A stretch of DNA of 64,000 bases from Mycolicibacterium aurum (GTDB lineage Bacteria > Actinomycetota > Actinomycetes > Mycobacteriales > Mycobacteriaceae). Position numbers and translations under genes: made by a program. This document shows positions 56,253 through 64,000 of the stretch, in pieces. Location of the stretch: contig NZ_LR134356.1 in NCBI RefSeq assembly GCF_900637195.1, forward strand, positions 3,410,001 to 3,474,000, written 5' to 3'. The stretch's first letter is position 1, and every line of letters begins with the position of its first letter. The notes beneath the pieces were generated by a model. It worked only from the letters and a program-made list of their open reading frames with translations. It had not been told where the DNA came from and did no database searches.

Positions 56253-57425
56253 ATGACCCCGACAGATTTCGCGACCCACACCGCTGACGGCAGGCCCCGT
56301 GCGCGCGGCGCCGGCATCCCGCTCCCGGGCACACCGGGACCTCTCAACGCGCTCACCGACGTCGCCGGTGTCCAGGTCGGAATGACGACGCTGATCGAGG
56401 GGCAGGGACCGCTGGTCGTCGGGCAGGGGCCGGTGCGCACTGGTGTGACCGCGATCCTTCCGCGGGGACGTGCCGGCGTCGGACAGCCCTGCGCTGCGGG
56501 CTGGTATTCACTCAACGGCAACGGGGAGATGACCGGGACCACCTGGATCGACGAGGTGGGGTCGTTCAACGTGCCTGTCGTGCTGTCGAATACGCACGCC
56601 GTGGGCGCGTGCCACACCGGCGTCGTGCAGTGGGCCAATCGCGTCGCCCCGCGGCTGGCCCGTCAGTGGCTGCTTCCGGTGTGCGCCGAAACCTGGGACG
56701 GCTACCTCAACGACATCAACGGAGGGCACGTCCACCCCGCACACGTGGAAGCGGCTCTCGACGCCGCGTCCGGCGGGCCGGTTGGTGAGGGGTCGCTCGG
56801 CGGCGGCACCGGGATGAACTGCTACGACTTCAAGGGCGGCAACGGCACCTCGTCGAGGCTCGTCCCCTACGGAGCACGCACGTACACCGTTGCCGCGTTC
56901 GTTCAGGCGAACTTCGGATCGCGGGCGGAGTTGACGATCGCCGGCCGTCACATCGGAGGTCTGCTGCTCGACGACAACCCGCTCGACGGCGACTGGTTCG
57001 CGCGCGATCTCGCCGGCGCGCCCCCACCCGGGGCCGGTTCCGTCATCGCCGTCATCGCGACCGACGCTCCGCTGCTTCCCGGTCAGTGCAAGGCGCTTGC
57101 GCGCCGGGTTCCGTTGGGACTCGCCAGAACCGGGACGACGGGCAGCCACTTCTCCGGCGACATCTTCCTGGCCTTCTCCACCGCTGACGTGCCCGGTCTG
57201 GCCAGCGCCTTCCCCCTCGGACCGGTGGGCTCGGACGGTGACGACGAGATCGGCACCATCCGCTTCCTGCCGTGGGGTCGGATGGACGACCTGTACGCCG
57301 CGGTGGTGCAGTGCGTCGAGGAGGCGGTGCTCAACGCGCTGGTGGTCAACGACGACATGACCGGCCGCGACGGGCACCGCTCCCCCCGCCTACCTCTCGA
57401 CCGGCTACCGGCTCTGCTGAACTAG
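56253..57425 (+). CDS. P1/S58-family peptidase (DmpA/BapA-type aminopeptidase)
   Basis: 390 residues of an Ntn-like hydrolase. LTDVAGVQVGMTTLIEG, VGACHTGVV, GGGTGMNCYDFKGGNGTSSR and the C-terminal EAVLNALVVNDDMTG are family signatures. These proenzymes cleave themselves before a Ser, probably in the GTSSR segment, and remove N-terminal D- or beta-amino residues from peptides. Starts at 56235 and 56241 are also in frame; none has a clear ribosome site. Divergent from the NCS1 permease, so a shared function is possible. Confidence 0.82.
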   Translation: MTPTDFATHTADGRPRARGAGIPLPGTPGPLNALTDVAGVQVGMTTLIEGQGPLVVGQGPVRTGVTAILPRGRAGVGQPCAAGWYSLNGNGEMTGTTWIDEVGSFNVPVVLSNTHAVGACHTGVVQWANRVAPRLARQWLLPVCAETWDGYLNDINGGHVHPAHVEAALDAASGGPVGEGSLGGGTGMNCYDFKGGNGTSSRLVPYGARTYTVAAFVQANFGSRAELTIAGRHIGGLLLDDNPLDGDWFARDLAGAPPPGAGSVIAVIATDAPLLPGQCKALARRVPLGLARTGTTGSHFSGDIFLAFSTADVPGLASAFPLGPVGSDGDDEIGTIRFLPWGRMDDLYAAVVQCVEEAVLNALVVNDDMTGRDGHRSPRLPLDRLPALLN

Positions 57426-57474
57426 CCGCCATACTCGACGAGAACACCAAGACCATCTAACGATCGGAGCGGGC

Positions 57475-58917
57475 GTGCCTCAGGCCGGAGTGAAGCGGCC
57501 GCGTCTGCTGGTGATCGGGCTGAGCGTCGTGGTGCTCACCGTCGCCGTCCTGCAGACGGCGGTGGTGCCGGTACTCGGCGTGATCGCCGACCAGCTCAAC
57601 GCCTCCGCGGTCGCCGTCAGCTGGGCCGTCACGGCGAACCTGCTCGCCGCCGCCGCCGCGACACCCCTGATAGGGCGACTGGCCGACCTGCACCGCAAGA
57701 AGCGGGTGCTGCTCGGCGTGCTCGCGGTGGTGCTGACCGGATCGGTGCTGGCCGCGGTCACCTCGTCGCTGGCGCTGTTGATCGTCGCGCGGGTCCTGCA
57801 GGCCGCATCGTTCGCCCTGTATCCGATCTGCATCGCGATCCTGCGTGAGGAGCTCAGCGCCGACCGCATGGTCTCGGCCATGGCCGTGCTGTCCGGCACG
57901 CTCGGATTCGGCGGCGGCACCGGTCTGGTCGTGGTCGGCCTCCTGATGAGCGGCGACGCCGGCTATCACCGGGTGTTCTGGCTGACGACCGCGTTCACCG
58001 TCATCGTCATCGTCATCGTGGTCGCCCTGGTGCCCAATCGCGCGCGCACCGCGTCGGGTTCGATCGACTGGCTGGGTGCGGTCGGGCTGGCCGTCGGCCT
58101 GTCGCTGCTTCTGCTGTCGATCACACAGGGAAACGCGTGGGGGTGGGTGTCAGTGCGCACCATCGGCGGCGCCGGCGCCGGGGTGGCCGTGCTGATCGGG
58201 TGGTGGTTCTGGGAGAAGCGGGCCCCGCGCCCGCTCGTGTCGACCCGGATGCTGACCCGGCGGTCGATGTTGTTCACCAACCTCGCGACGATCTTCGTCG
58301 GCATGGGGTTGTACTTCGCGTTCCTCGGTCTCACCCAATTCGTCCAGATCGAGCGCAGCGTCACCGGGTACGGCTTCGGCGCCTCGGTCCTGCAGGCCAG
58401 TGTGATCTATCTGCTACCCGGCGCGCTGACGGGCTTCCTCATCGCACTCGTCAGTGGACGCTTCATCGACCGGTTCGGTGCCCGCCCGGTCCTGATCGTC
58501 GCGGCCCTGGCCGGGATCGTCGGATTCCTCTTCGTGGCGTTCGCGCACTCGTCGCCCTGGCAGGTGATCACCGCCAGCATCCTGGCCAACGCCTACATCA
58601 GCCTCGGATACGGCGCCCTGCCCGCGCTCGTCGTCGGAGACAGCGACCCCGGTGAAACAGGCATTGCGACCGGCATGAACGCCATCGCACGGACGATCGG
58701 CAGTTCCACCGCGGCAGCCCTGGTCGCCGTCATGCTCGGCCGCACCACCGCCGGGGGGACGCCGCTGGAGAGCAGCTTCACCATGATCTTCCTCGGCGGC
58801 GCGGTGACAGCGGTCCTGGCAATGGTGCTCATCGCGGTGTCGCAGCCACGGTCTCGGGCGACGAAATCCGACGAAGACCGCTACGAATCACGCGCAATGA
58901 ACCACGAGTGGGGCTGA
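57475..58917 (+). CDS. MFS drug exporter, DHA2-like (14 helices)
   Basis: 480 residues. GRLADLHRKKRVLLGVLAVV is motif A between helices 2 and 3. VLQTAVVPVLGVIADQLNAS is motif D1-like, and FGGGTGLVVVGLLMSG is motif C-like in helix 5. The hydrophobic profile gives about fourteen helices, typical of proton-coupled multidrug exporters of the EmrB/QacA group. Substrate unknown. GTG 57475 follows GGAGCGGG. Confidence 0.8.
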   Translation: MPQAGVKRPRLLVIGLSVVVLTVAVLQTAVVPVLGVIADQLNASAVAVSWAVTANLLAAAAATPLIGRLADLHRKKRVLLGVLAVVLTGSVLAAVTSSLALLIVARVLQAASFALYPICIAILREELSADRMVSAMAVLSGTLGFGGGTGLVVVGLLMSGDAGYHRVFWLTTAFTVIVIVIVVALVPNRARTASGSIDWLGAVGLAVGLSLLLLSITQGNAWGWVSVRTIGGAGAGVAVLIGWWFWEKRAPRPLVSTRMLTRRSMLFTNLATIFVGMGLYFAFLGLTQFVQIERSVTGYGFGASVLQASVIYLLPGALTGFLIALVSGRFIDRFGARPVLIVAALAGIVGFLFVAFAHSSPWQVITASILANAYISLGYGALPALVVGDSDPGETGIATGMNAIARTIGSSTAAALVAVMLGRTTAGGTPLESSFTMIFLGGAVTAVLAMVLIAVSQPRSRATKSDEDRYESRAMNHEWG

Positions 58918-58934
58918 CCCGGATCAGCCTCGGA

Positions 58935-59366
58935 TCAGCGCAGCTCGGCCAGATTGCGCACCGACCGGTCCACGTCCTTCTTGATCACCCGGGCCACGAC
59001 GTTGCCGACCGGCGTATTCAGCAGCCCGCCGGAGAGATCGGCGATGACCCGGAACGACGAATCGTCGTTGCCGTGCGGTTCCACCTGCATGCTCAGCGAA
59101 ATACACACCCCGCCCCGGCCGGTGCCGACGAGCTCGATCTCCTTCGGCTCGTCATAGCGGGTGACCCGCCAGTGGATGACGTTGCGGAACCCCTTGACCT
59201 TGATCAACGACGCCACCTGGGTGTCGACGTCGATCTCCGACGGGACCGCGCTCTTCCAGCCGGCGAAGATCGTGAGCCACTCGTCGAACCGCTTGAGGTC
59301 CGAGGCCAGCACCCACGCCCGCTCCGGGCTGAGGTCAGAGGTCACCGAGACATCGACAGTCGCCAT
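58935..59366 (-). CDS. SRPBCC-family protein
   Basis: 143 residues. MATVDVSVTSDLSPERAWVLASDLKRFDEWL is the usual N-terminal strand and helix of the START-like fold, ending in a long C-terminal helix (VARVIKKDVDRSVRNLAELR). Ligand unknown. ATG 59366 follows GGGAAGGGGG; longer in-frame readings lack conservation. Confidence 0.75.
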   Translation of the reverse strand: MATVDVSVTSDLSPERAWVLASDLKRFDEWLTIFAGWKSAVPSEIDVDTQVASLIKVKGFRNVIHWRVTRYDEPKEIELVGTGRGGVCISLSMQVEPHGNDDSSFRVIADLSGGLLNTPVGNVVARVIKKDVDRSVRNLAELR

Positions 59367-59623
59367 GCCCCCTTCCCTACCCCAGGTCATCCCCCACGTA
59401 AACAGCACCGAACGGCGCGACGGGCTGCAAGACTTGAGCCCGCAACGGCGAACCCCTGCCGATCGAACTCCGGTCAGGCATAGGTGCCGCACGTTTTCTT
59501 CCACGGATTCTTACGTTCAGAGGGCGATCACGCGGCGGATTCCATTGTGTGAATGTAAATTCGTTGCGGAATCGCTTGCGAAGGTCCGCCGGATCGGCGA
59601 TGGTTTACCCACAGCCGGGGGGC

Positions 59624-60838
59624 ATGTATGAGGAGGATGGGGTTCTGACCCGCGCACACACCGCCGCTGACCAGCAGACGGGACAGCACGGCGCCGCTCG
59701 CGACAAGGGCGGCCCCGTCATCGAGATCGACCATGTCACGAAGCGTTTCGACGACTACGTGGCGGTCGCCGACGCCGACTTCTCCATCGCTTCGGGCGAG
59801 TTCTTCTCCATGCTCGGACCGTCGGGATGCGGAAAGACGACGACGCTGCGCATGATCGCCGGGTTCGAGACGCCGACCGAGGGAGCGATCCGCCTCGAAG
59901 GCACCGACGTGTCGAGGACACCGCCGAACAAGCGCAACGTCAACACCGTGTTCCAGCACTACGCGCTGTTTCCCCACATGTCGGTGTGGGACAACGTCGC
60001 CTACGGTCCGCGCAGTGCCAAGAAGGACAAGGCTGAGGTCCGCAAACGCGTCGACGAGTTGCTGGAGATCGTGCGCCTGAGCGACTTCGCCGAGCGCAGG
60101 CCCGCGCAACTGTCCGGCGGGCAACAGCAGCGGGTGGCACTGGCGCGTGCGCTGGTGAACTACCCCAGCGCGCTGCTGCTCGACGAACCACTGGGCGCGC
60201 TGGACCTCAAACTGCGCCACGTCATGCAGTTCGAACTCAAGCGGATTCAGCGCGAGGTCGGGATCACGTTCGTCTACGTGACCCACGACCAGGAGGAAGC
60301 CCTGACGATGAGTGACCGCATCGCAGTGATGAATGCGGGCAACGTCGAGCAGATCGGCACCCCGACCGACATCTACGACCGACCCTCCACGGTGTTCGTG
60401 GCGAGCTTCATCGGACAGGCCAACCTGTGGGCGGGACGTCAAACCGGTCGCGCCAACCGGGATTTCGTCGAGATCGACGTGCTGGGGTCCACGCTGAAGG
60501 CGCGCCAGGGCGACACCACCATCGAGCCGGGCGGGCACGCGACGCTGATGGTGCGGCCCGAGCGGCTCCGGGTGACGATGGACCAGCCCACCGGTGACGT
60601 CTCCGGTGTCCGCGCCACCGTCTCGGACCTGACCTTCCAAGGTCCCGTCGTGCGGCTCTCACTGGCCGCGCCGGACGAGTCCACCATCATCGCCCACGTC
60701 GGACCGGAGCAGGACCTGCCACTGCTGCGCCCCGGCGACCAGGTGTACGTGAGCTGGGCCCCCGATGCGTCGCTGGTACTGCCCGGCGCCGACATTCCGA
60801 CCACCGAGGATCTCGAAGAGATGCTGGACGACTCCTGA
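59624..60838 (+). CDS. potA: Spermidine/putrescine ABC importer ATPase, PotA-like
   Basis: 404 residues. The ATPase domain has Walker [11 protein letters not shown]-loop [15 protein letters not shown], signature [15 protein letters not shown], Walker [12 protein letters not shown] and H-loop [11 protein letters not shown]-terminal TOBE regulatory domain ([11 protein letters not shown], then [12 protein letters not shown]) follows, as in PotA/MalK. It heads a potA-potD-potB-potC cluster. ATG 59624 is the best start; GTG 59549 could give a longer form. The preceding 257-bp gap holds no gene I recognise. Confidence 0.85.
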   Translation: MYEEDGVLTRAHTAADQQTGQHGAARDKGGPVIEIDHVTKRFDDYVAVADADFSIASGEFFSMLGPSGCGKTTTLRMIAGFETPTEGAIRLEGTDVSRTPPNKRNVNTVFQHYALFPHMSVWDNVAYGPRSAKKDKAEVRKRVDELLEIVRLSDFAERRPAQLSGGQQQRVALARALVNYPSALLLDEPLGALDLKLRHVMQFELKRIQREVGITFVYVTHDQEEALTMSDRIAVMNAGNVEQIGTPTDIYDRPSTVFVASFIGQANLWAGRQTGRANRDFVEIDVLGSTLKARQGDTTIEPGGHATLMVRPERLRVTMDQPTGDVSGVRATVSDLTFQGPVVRLSLAAPDESTIIAHVGPEQDLPLLRPGDQVYVSWAPDASLVLPGADIPTTEDLEEMLDDS

Positions 60839-60913
60839 CGTTTTCGCCGGGCAGCACCACTGCCGCCCCACCCCGTATCCCACTCCCCGGAGCCGACGAA
60901 AGGCACGCCTCGC

Positions 60914-62095
60914 ATGTCCCGTGAGATCGACCCCCACCTGCTGGCCCGTCTGACCGCAAGCCGTACCTCGCGCCGGCGCTTCATCGGCGGCGGCGTCGCA
61001 GCCGCCGCAGGCCTCACCCTCGGGTCGTCGTTCCTGGCGGCCTGCGGGTCGGACAGCAGCACGTCGAGCAGCAGCACCGAGGACAGCGGTCCCGCCAGTG
61101 GGACGCTGCGCATTTCGAACTGGCCGCTGTACATGGCAGACGGATTCATCGCCGGCTTCCAGACCGCGTCGGGCATCACGGTCGACTACAAGGAAGACCT
61201 CAACGACAACGAGCAGTGGTTCGCCAAGGTCAAGGAGCCGCTGTCGCGCAAGCAGGACATCGGTGCCGATCTGGCCGTGCCGACGACGTTCCTGGCCGTG
61301 CGGTTGAATCAGCTCGGGTGGCTCAACAAGATCAACCACGACGCCGTGCCCAACATGAAGAACATCCGTCCGGACCTTCTCGAGGCGAGCGTGGACCCGG
61401 GCCGGGAGTTCAGCGCCCCCTACATGTCCGGTCTGGTCGGCCTCGCCTACAACCGGGCGGCCACCGGCCGCGACATCACGACCATCGACGACCTGTGGGA
61501 TCCCGCGTTCAAGGGCCGCGTCAGCCTGTTCTCCGACGCCCAGGACGGTCTCGGCATGATCATGCAGTCCCAGGGCAACTCGCCGGAGAACCCCACCACG
61601 GAGTCGGTCCAGCAGGCCGTCGACCTGGTCCGCGAACAGAACGACAGGGGCCAGGTCCGGCGCTTCACCGGCAACGACTACGCCGACGACCTGGCTGCCG
61701 GCAATATCGCTGTGGCACAGGCGTATTCCGGTGACATCGTCCAGTTGCAGGCCGACAACCCGGACCTGCAGTTCGTCGTGCCCGAGTCGGGCGCCACGAC
61801 CTTCGTCGACACCATGGTGATTCCGTACACCACGCAGAACCAGAAGGCCGCCGAGGCGTGGATCGACTACGTCTACGATCGCGCGAACTACGCCAAGCTC
61901 GTGTCCTTCGTCCAGTACATCCCCGTGCTGTCGGACATGACCGAGGAACTCGAGAAGATCGATCCGGAATCGGCGGCCAACCCGCTGATCAACCCGTCCC
62001 CAGAGGTGCTGTCGAAGTCCAAGGGCTGGGCGGCGCTCACCGACGAGCAGACGCAGGAGTACAACACCGCGTACGCCGCCGTCACCGGCGGCTGA
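60914..62095 (+). CDS. potD: Polyamine-binding Tat lipoprotein, PotD-like
   Basis: 393 residues. The N-terminus has a twin-arginine motif (TSRRRFIGGG), a hydrophobic stretch and lipobox LAAC, so it is folded before export and then lipidated. A Ser/Thr-rich linker precedes the binding domain, which begins TLRISNWPLYMADGFIAGF and contains AVPTTFLAVRLNQLGWLNKI and MSGLVGLAYN, all typical of PotD/PotF proteins. It would deliver polyamine to the PotB/PotC channel. A 75-bp gap with ribosome site GAAAGG separates it from potA. Confidence 0.85.
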   Translation: MSREIDPHLLARLTASRTSRRRFIGGGVAAAAGLTLGSSFLAACGSDSSTSSSSTEDSGPASGTLRISNWPLYMADGFIAGFQTASGITVDYKEDLNDNEQWFAKVKEPLSRKQDIGADLAVPTTFLAVRLNQLGWLNKINHDAVPNMKNIRPDLLEASVDPGREFSAPYMSGLVGLAYNRAATGRDITTIDDLWDPAFKGRVSLFSDAQDGLGMIMQSQGNSPENPTTESVQQAVDLVREQNDRGQVRRFTGNDYADDLAAGNIAVAQAYSGDIVQLQADNPDLQFVVPESGATTFVDTMVIPYTTQNQKAAEAWIDYVYDRANYAKLVSFVQYIPVLSDMTEELEKIDPESAANPLINPSPEVLSKSKGWAALTDEQTQEYNTAYAAVTGG

Positions 62096-62099
62096 CGCG

Positions 62100-62975
62100 A
62101 TGGCAGGCGTCGCCAGCAGCAGCCGCCAGCGCAGCAGGATCGCGCCGTACCTGATGGTCCTGCCCGCGCTGGTGTACCTCGCGGTCTTTTTCGTGGTTCC
62201 GTTCTTCTCGTTGGCCCGCACGTCGTTGTCGGAAACCGCAGGCTCGGTGTTCATGCCGACGCTGACGTTCGCGTGGGACTTCGGCAACTACACCGAGGCG
62301 TTCACCCTGTACCGGGATCAGATCTTCCGGTCGTTCGGTTACGCCTTCGTTGCGACGATCCTGTGCCTGCTACTGGCGTTTCCGCTGGCGTATGTCATCG
62401 CGTTCAAGGCCGGCCGGTTCAAGAACCTGATTCTGGGGCTGGTGATCCTGCCCTTCTTCGTCACGTTCCTGATCCGCACCATCGCGTGGAAGACGATCCT
62501 CGCCGACGAGGGGTGGGTGGTCAGTGCGCTGGGCACCGTCGGTCTGCTGCCCGACGAGGGACGGCTGCTGTCCACCAGCTGGGCCGTGATCGGAGGCCTG
62601 ACCTACAACTGGATCATCTTCATGATCCTGCCGCTGTACGTCAGCCTGGAGAAGATCGACCCCCGACTCCTCGAAGCGTCCAAGGACCTGTACTCGTCCA
62701 CGCCGCGCAGTTTCCGGCGGGTGATCCTGCCGCTGTCGATGCCGGGGGTGCTGGCAGGCAGCATGCTGGTGTTCATCCCCGCGGTCGGTGACTTCATCAA
62801 CGCCGACTACCTCGGCAGTACCCAGACGACGATGATCGGCAACGTCATCCAGAAACAGTTCCTCGTGGTCAAGGACTACCCGGCCGCGGCCGCGCTGAGC
62901 TTGGGACTGATGCTGCTCATCCTGGTCGGGGTGCTGCTCTACACGAGGGCGCTGGGCACGGAGGATCTGGTATGA
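62100..62975 (+). CDS. potB: Polyamine ABC permease, PotB-like
   Basis: 291 residues with six helices. It opens RIAPYLMVLPALVYLAVFFV. The EAA coupling loop is EKIDPRLLEASKDLYSSTPR followed by SFRRVILPLSMPGVLAG. This is the standard PotB-type permease. It starts 5 bp after potD and overlaps potC by 4 nt. Confidence 0.85.
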   Translation: MAGVASSSRQRSRIAPYLMVLPALVYLAVFFVVPFFSLARTSLSETAGSVFMPTLTFAWDFGNYTEAFTLYRDQIFRSFGYAFVATILCLLLAFPLAYVIAFKAGRFKNLILGLVILPFFVTFLIRTIAWKTILADEGWVVSALGTVGLLPDEGRLLSTSWAVIGGLTYNWIIFMILPLYVSLEKIDPRLLEASKDLYSSTPRSFRRVILPLSMPGVLAGSMLVFIPAVGDFINADYLGSTQTTMIGNVIQKQFLVVKDYPAAAALSLGLMLLILVGVLLYTRALGTEDLV

Positions 62976-63829
62976 CCACCCAGGCAGGCGCCGCGATCGC
63001 GACCGCCGCGCAGCAGGACCCGAGACCGAAGAAGGTTCGCGCGCGCCGCAATTGGGGCGACGTACTGTTGCGGATCGCCGCCGGGCTGGTGCTCGTCTAT
63101 CTGTTCCTGCCGATCTTCGTGATCGTGCTGTTCTCGTTCAACAAGCCGGCGGGCAAGTTCAACTACACCTGGCAGGGCTTCACGCTGGAGAACTGGCTGG
63201 ACCCGTTCAAGTACCCACCGCTGACCGAAGCGCTCAAACTCAGCCTGAACGTCGCCGCGGTGTCGACGGCGGTCGCGGTCGTGCTGGGCACCCTGGTGGC
63301 CATCGCGCTGGTGCGCCAACGGTGGCGCGGGCAGCGTGCAGTCGACACGTTCCTGATACTGCCGCTCACCGCCCCGGAGGTGGTGATGGGCGCGGCCCTG
63401 CTGACGCTGTTCCTGGACTTCGACTGGCCCGCCGGCTACACCACGATCCTGTTGTCGCACATCGCTTTCGAAGTGAGTTTCATCGCCATGACGGTGCGCG
63501 CCCGGGTGCGTGGTTTCGACTGGACGCTGGAGGACGCGTCGTTGGATCTGGGCGCGGGACCGGCCCGCACGTTCTTCAAGGTGACGTTGCCGCTGATCGT
63601 GCCCGGCATCGTCGCCGCGGCGATGCTGTCGTTCGCCCTGTCCCTCGACGACTTCATCATCACTTACTTCGTCAGCGGATCCGAGGTGACCTACCCGCTG
63701 TACGTCAACGCGGCGGTCAAGGCGGCGGTGCCGCCGCAGATCAACGTGCTGGCGACAGCCATCCTGCTGGTCAGCTTGGCGCTGCTGGCGGCGGGAACGC
63801 TCTACCGCCGCAAGAAGTTCGTGGGCTAG
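62972..63829 (+). CDS. potC: Polyamine ABC permease, PotC-like
   Basis: 285 residues with six helices. FLPIFVIVLFSFNKPAGKF and the coupling loop WTLEDASLDLGAGPARTFFK with VTLPLIVPGIVAAAML are typical of PotC. FALSLDDFIITYFVSG is a strong PotC signature. ATG 62972 overlaps the potB stop. Confidence 0.87.
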   Translation: MTTQAGAAIATAAQQDPRPKKVRARRNWGDVLLRIAAGLVLVYLFLPIFVIVLFSFNKPAGKFNYTWQGFTLENWLDPFKYPPLTEALKLSLNVAAVSTAVAVVLGTLVAIALVRQRWRGQRAVDTFLILPLTAPEVVMGAALLTLFLDFDWPAGYTTILLSHIAFEVSFIAMTVRARVRGFDWTLEDASLDLGAGPARTFFKVTLPLIVPGIVAAAMLSFALSLDDFIITYFVSGSEVTYPLYVNAAVKAAVPPQINVLATAILLVSLALLAAGTLYRRKKFVG

Positions 63830-63847
63830 CCCGTATCCAGCGGCGAG

Positions 63848-63900
63848 CGTGGGCCCTCTGCACGGCTCCGCGCGGCGGATTTCCGTACGTGAGGCCCACG
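63848..63900. terminator. Possible hairpin terminator after potC
   Basis: CGTGGGCC (63848-63855) pairs with GGCCCACG (63893-63900), and the loop contains further GC-rich pairing (CACGG with CCGTACGTG). It lies between the potC stop and a convergent frame at the right edge. Confidence 0.4.
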
Positions 63901-63909
63901 GTCGAGCCG

Positions 63910-64000
63910 CTACATGCTGACGGTCACCGTCACGCGTCCCCGTTGGTCGCGGTGGGCGACCGCGTGACCGGTCCGGTCGGCGCCGTCGAAGTTCACCAGT
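63910..64000 (-). CDS. Possible 3' end of a reverse-strand gene
   Basis: A frame open from the right edge reads about 29 codons, beginning LVNFDGADRTGHAVAHRDQ and ending VTVTVSM-stop. Its third positions are GC-rich, as in real genes here, and it is convergent with potC behind a hairpin. Too little is visible to name a family. Confidence 0.35.
   Translation of the reverse strand, partial: LVNFDGADRTGHAVAHRDQRGRVTVTVSM

Noticed and set aside
59367..59623. Possible regulatory RNA or extra gene in the gap before potA
   Set aside because: AT-rich stretch with GAAT-GTAA-ATTC symmetry at 59551-59562 looks like a promoter or operator, but no stable structure or coding frame could be supported by eye.
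60659..62287. 542-residue open frame opposite potA, potD and the start of potB
   Set aside because: The plus strand carries clear PotA, PotD and PotB motifs, so the antisense frame is a composition shadow.

Overview
The window is high-GC actinobacterial DNA. Many GTG and TTG starts, leaderless-looking promoters, a mycobacterial-type LexA box, IdeR-type iron boxes, a 13E12-family HNH gene and an exochelin-type siderophore locus all point to a rapidly growing Mycobacterium (Mycolicibacterium) related to M. smegmatis. No gap between genes exceeds about 260 bp. I saw no tRNA, rRNA, CRISPR array or insertion sequence.

Left flank (1-18.5 kb), accessory metabolism: a 5'-truncated PEP-synthase/rifampin-phosphotransferase-like gene; a leaderless ArsR regulator with a VOC protein; an APH-like kinase fused to an uncharacterised domain; an NAD-dependent epimerase; a TetR regulator divergent from a molybdopterin oxidoreductase; a lysin-like amidase; SRPBCC, SnoaL-like and PHP-phosphatase genes; an SOS-boxed 13E12 HNH gene; a coupled glycosyltransferase / glucosamine-kinase-like / SIS-domain operon; an ankyrin protein; and a small secreted proline-rich protein.

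Core (18.5-52.8 kb), a complete exochelin-type hydroxamate siderophore system. In order: siderophore-interacting flavoprotein, FepD/FepG/FepC-like importer, FxbA formyltransferase (minus strand), MbtH-like protein, two ABC half-exporters (ExiT type), one 7,554-residue six-module NRPS, siderophore-binding lipoprotein (minus strand), aspartate decarboxylase and ornithine N5-monooxygenase. Adenylation specificity residues read by eye, together with the epimerisation domains, predict D-formyl-hydroxy-Orn, beta-Ala, D-hydroxy-Orn, D-allo-Thr, L-hydroxy-Orn, which is exochelin MS as I recall it. A sixth module of unread specificity and a thioesterase follow. The decarboxylase would supply beta-alanine, the monooxygenase hydroxyornithine, and FxbA the formyl group. 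Four IdeR-like boxes lie at the promoters of the locus.

The points that most deserve a second look are: both condensation domains that add hydroxyornithine have Phe in place of the second His of HHxxxDG; the sixth module has no matching residue in exochelin MS; the two ExiT halves have complementary lesions, leaving one intact ATP site; and a panD paralogue is built into the siderophore locus.

Right flank (52.8-64 kb): an acyl-CoA thioesterase-like gene, PsiE-like and TspO-like membrane proteins, an NCS1 permease divergent from a DmpA-type peptidase, a DHA2-type MFS exporter, an SRPBCC protein, and a polyamine ABC importer (potA-potD-potB-potC). A partial reverse-strand gene may enter at the right edge.
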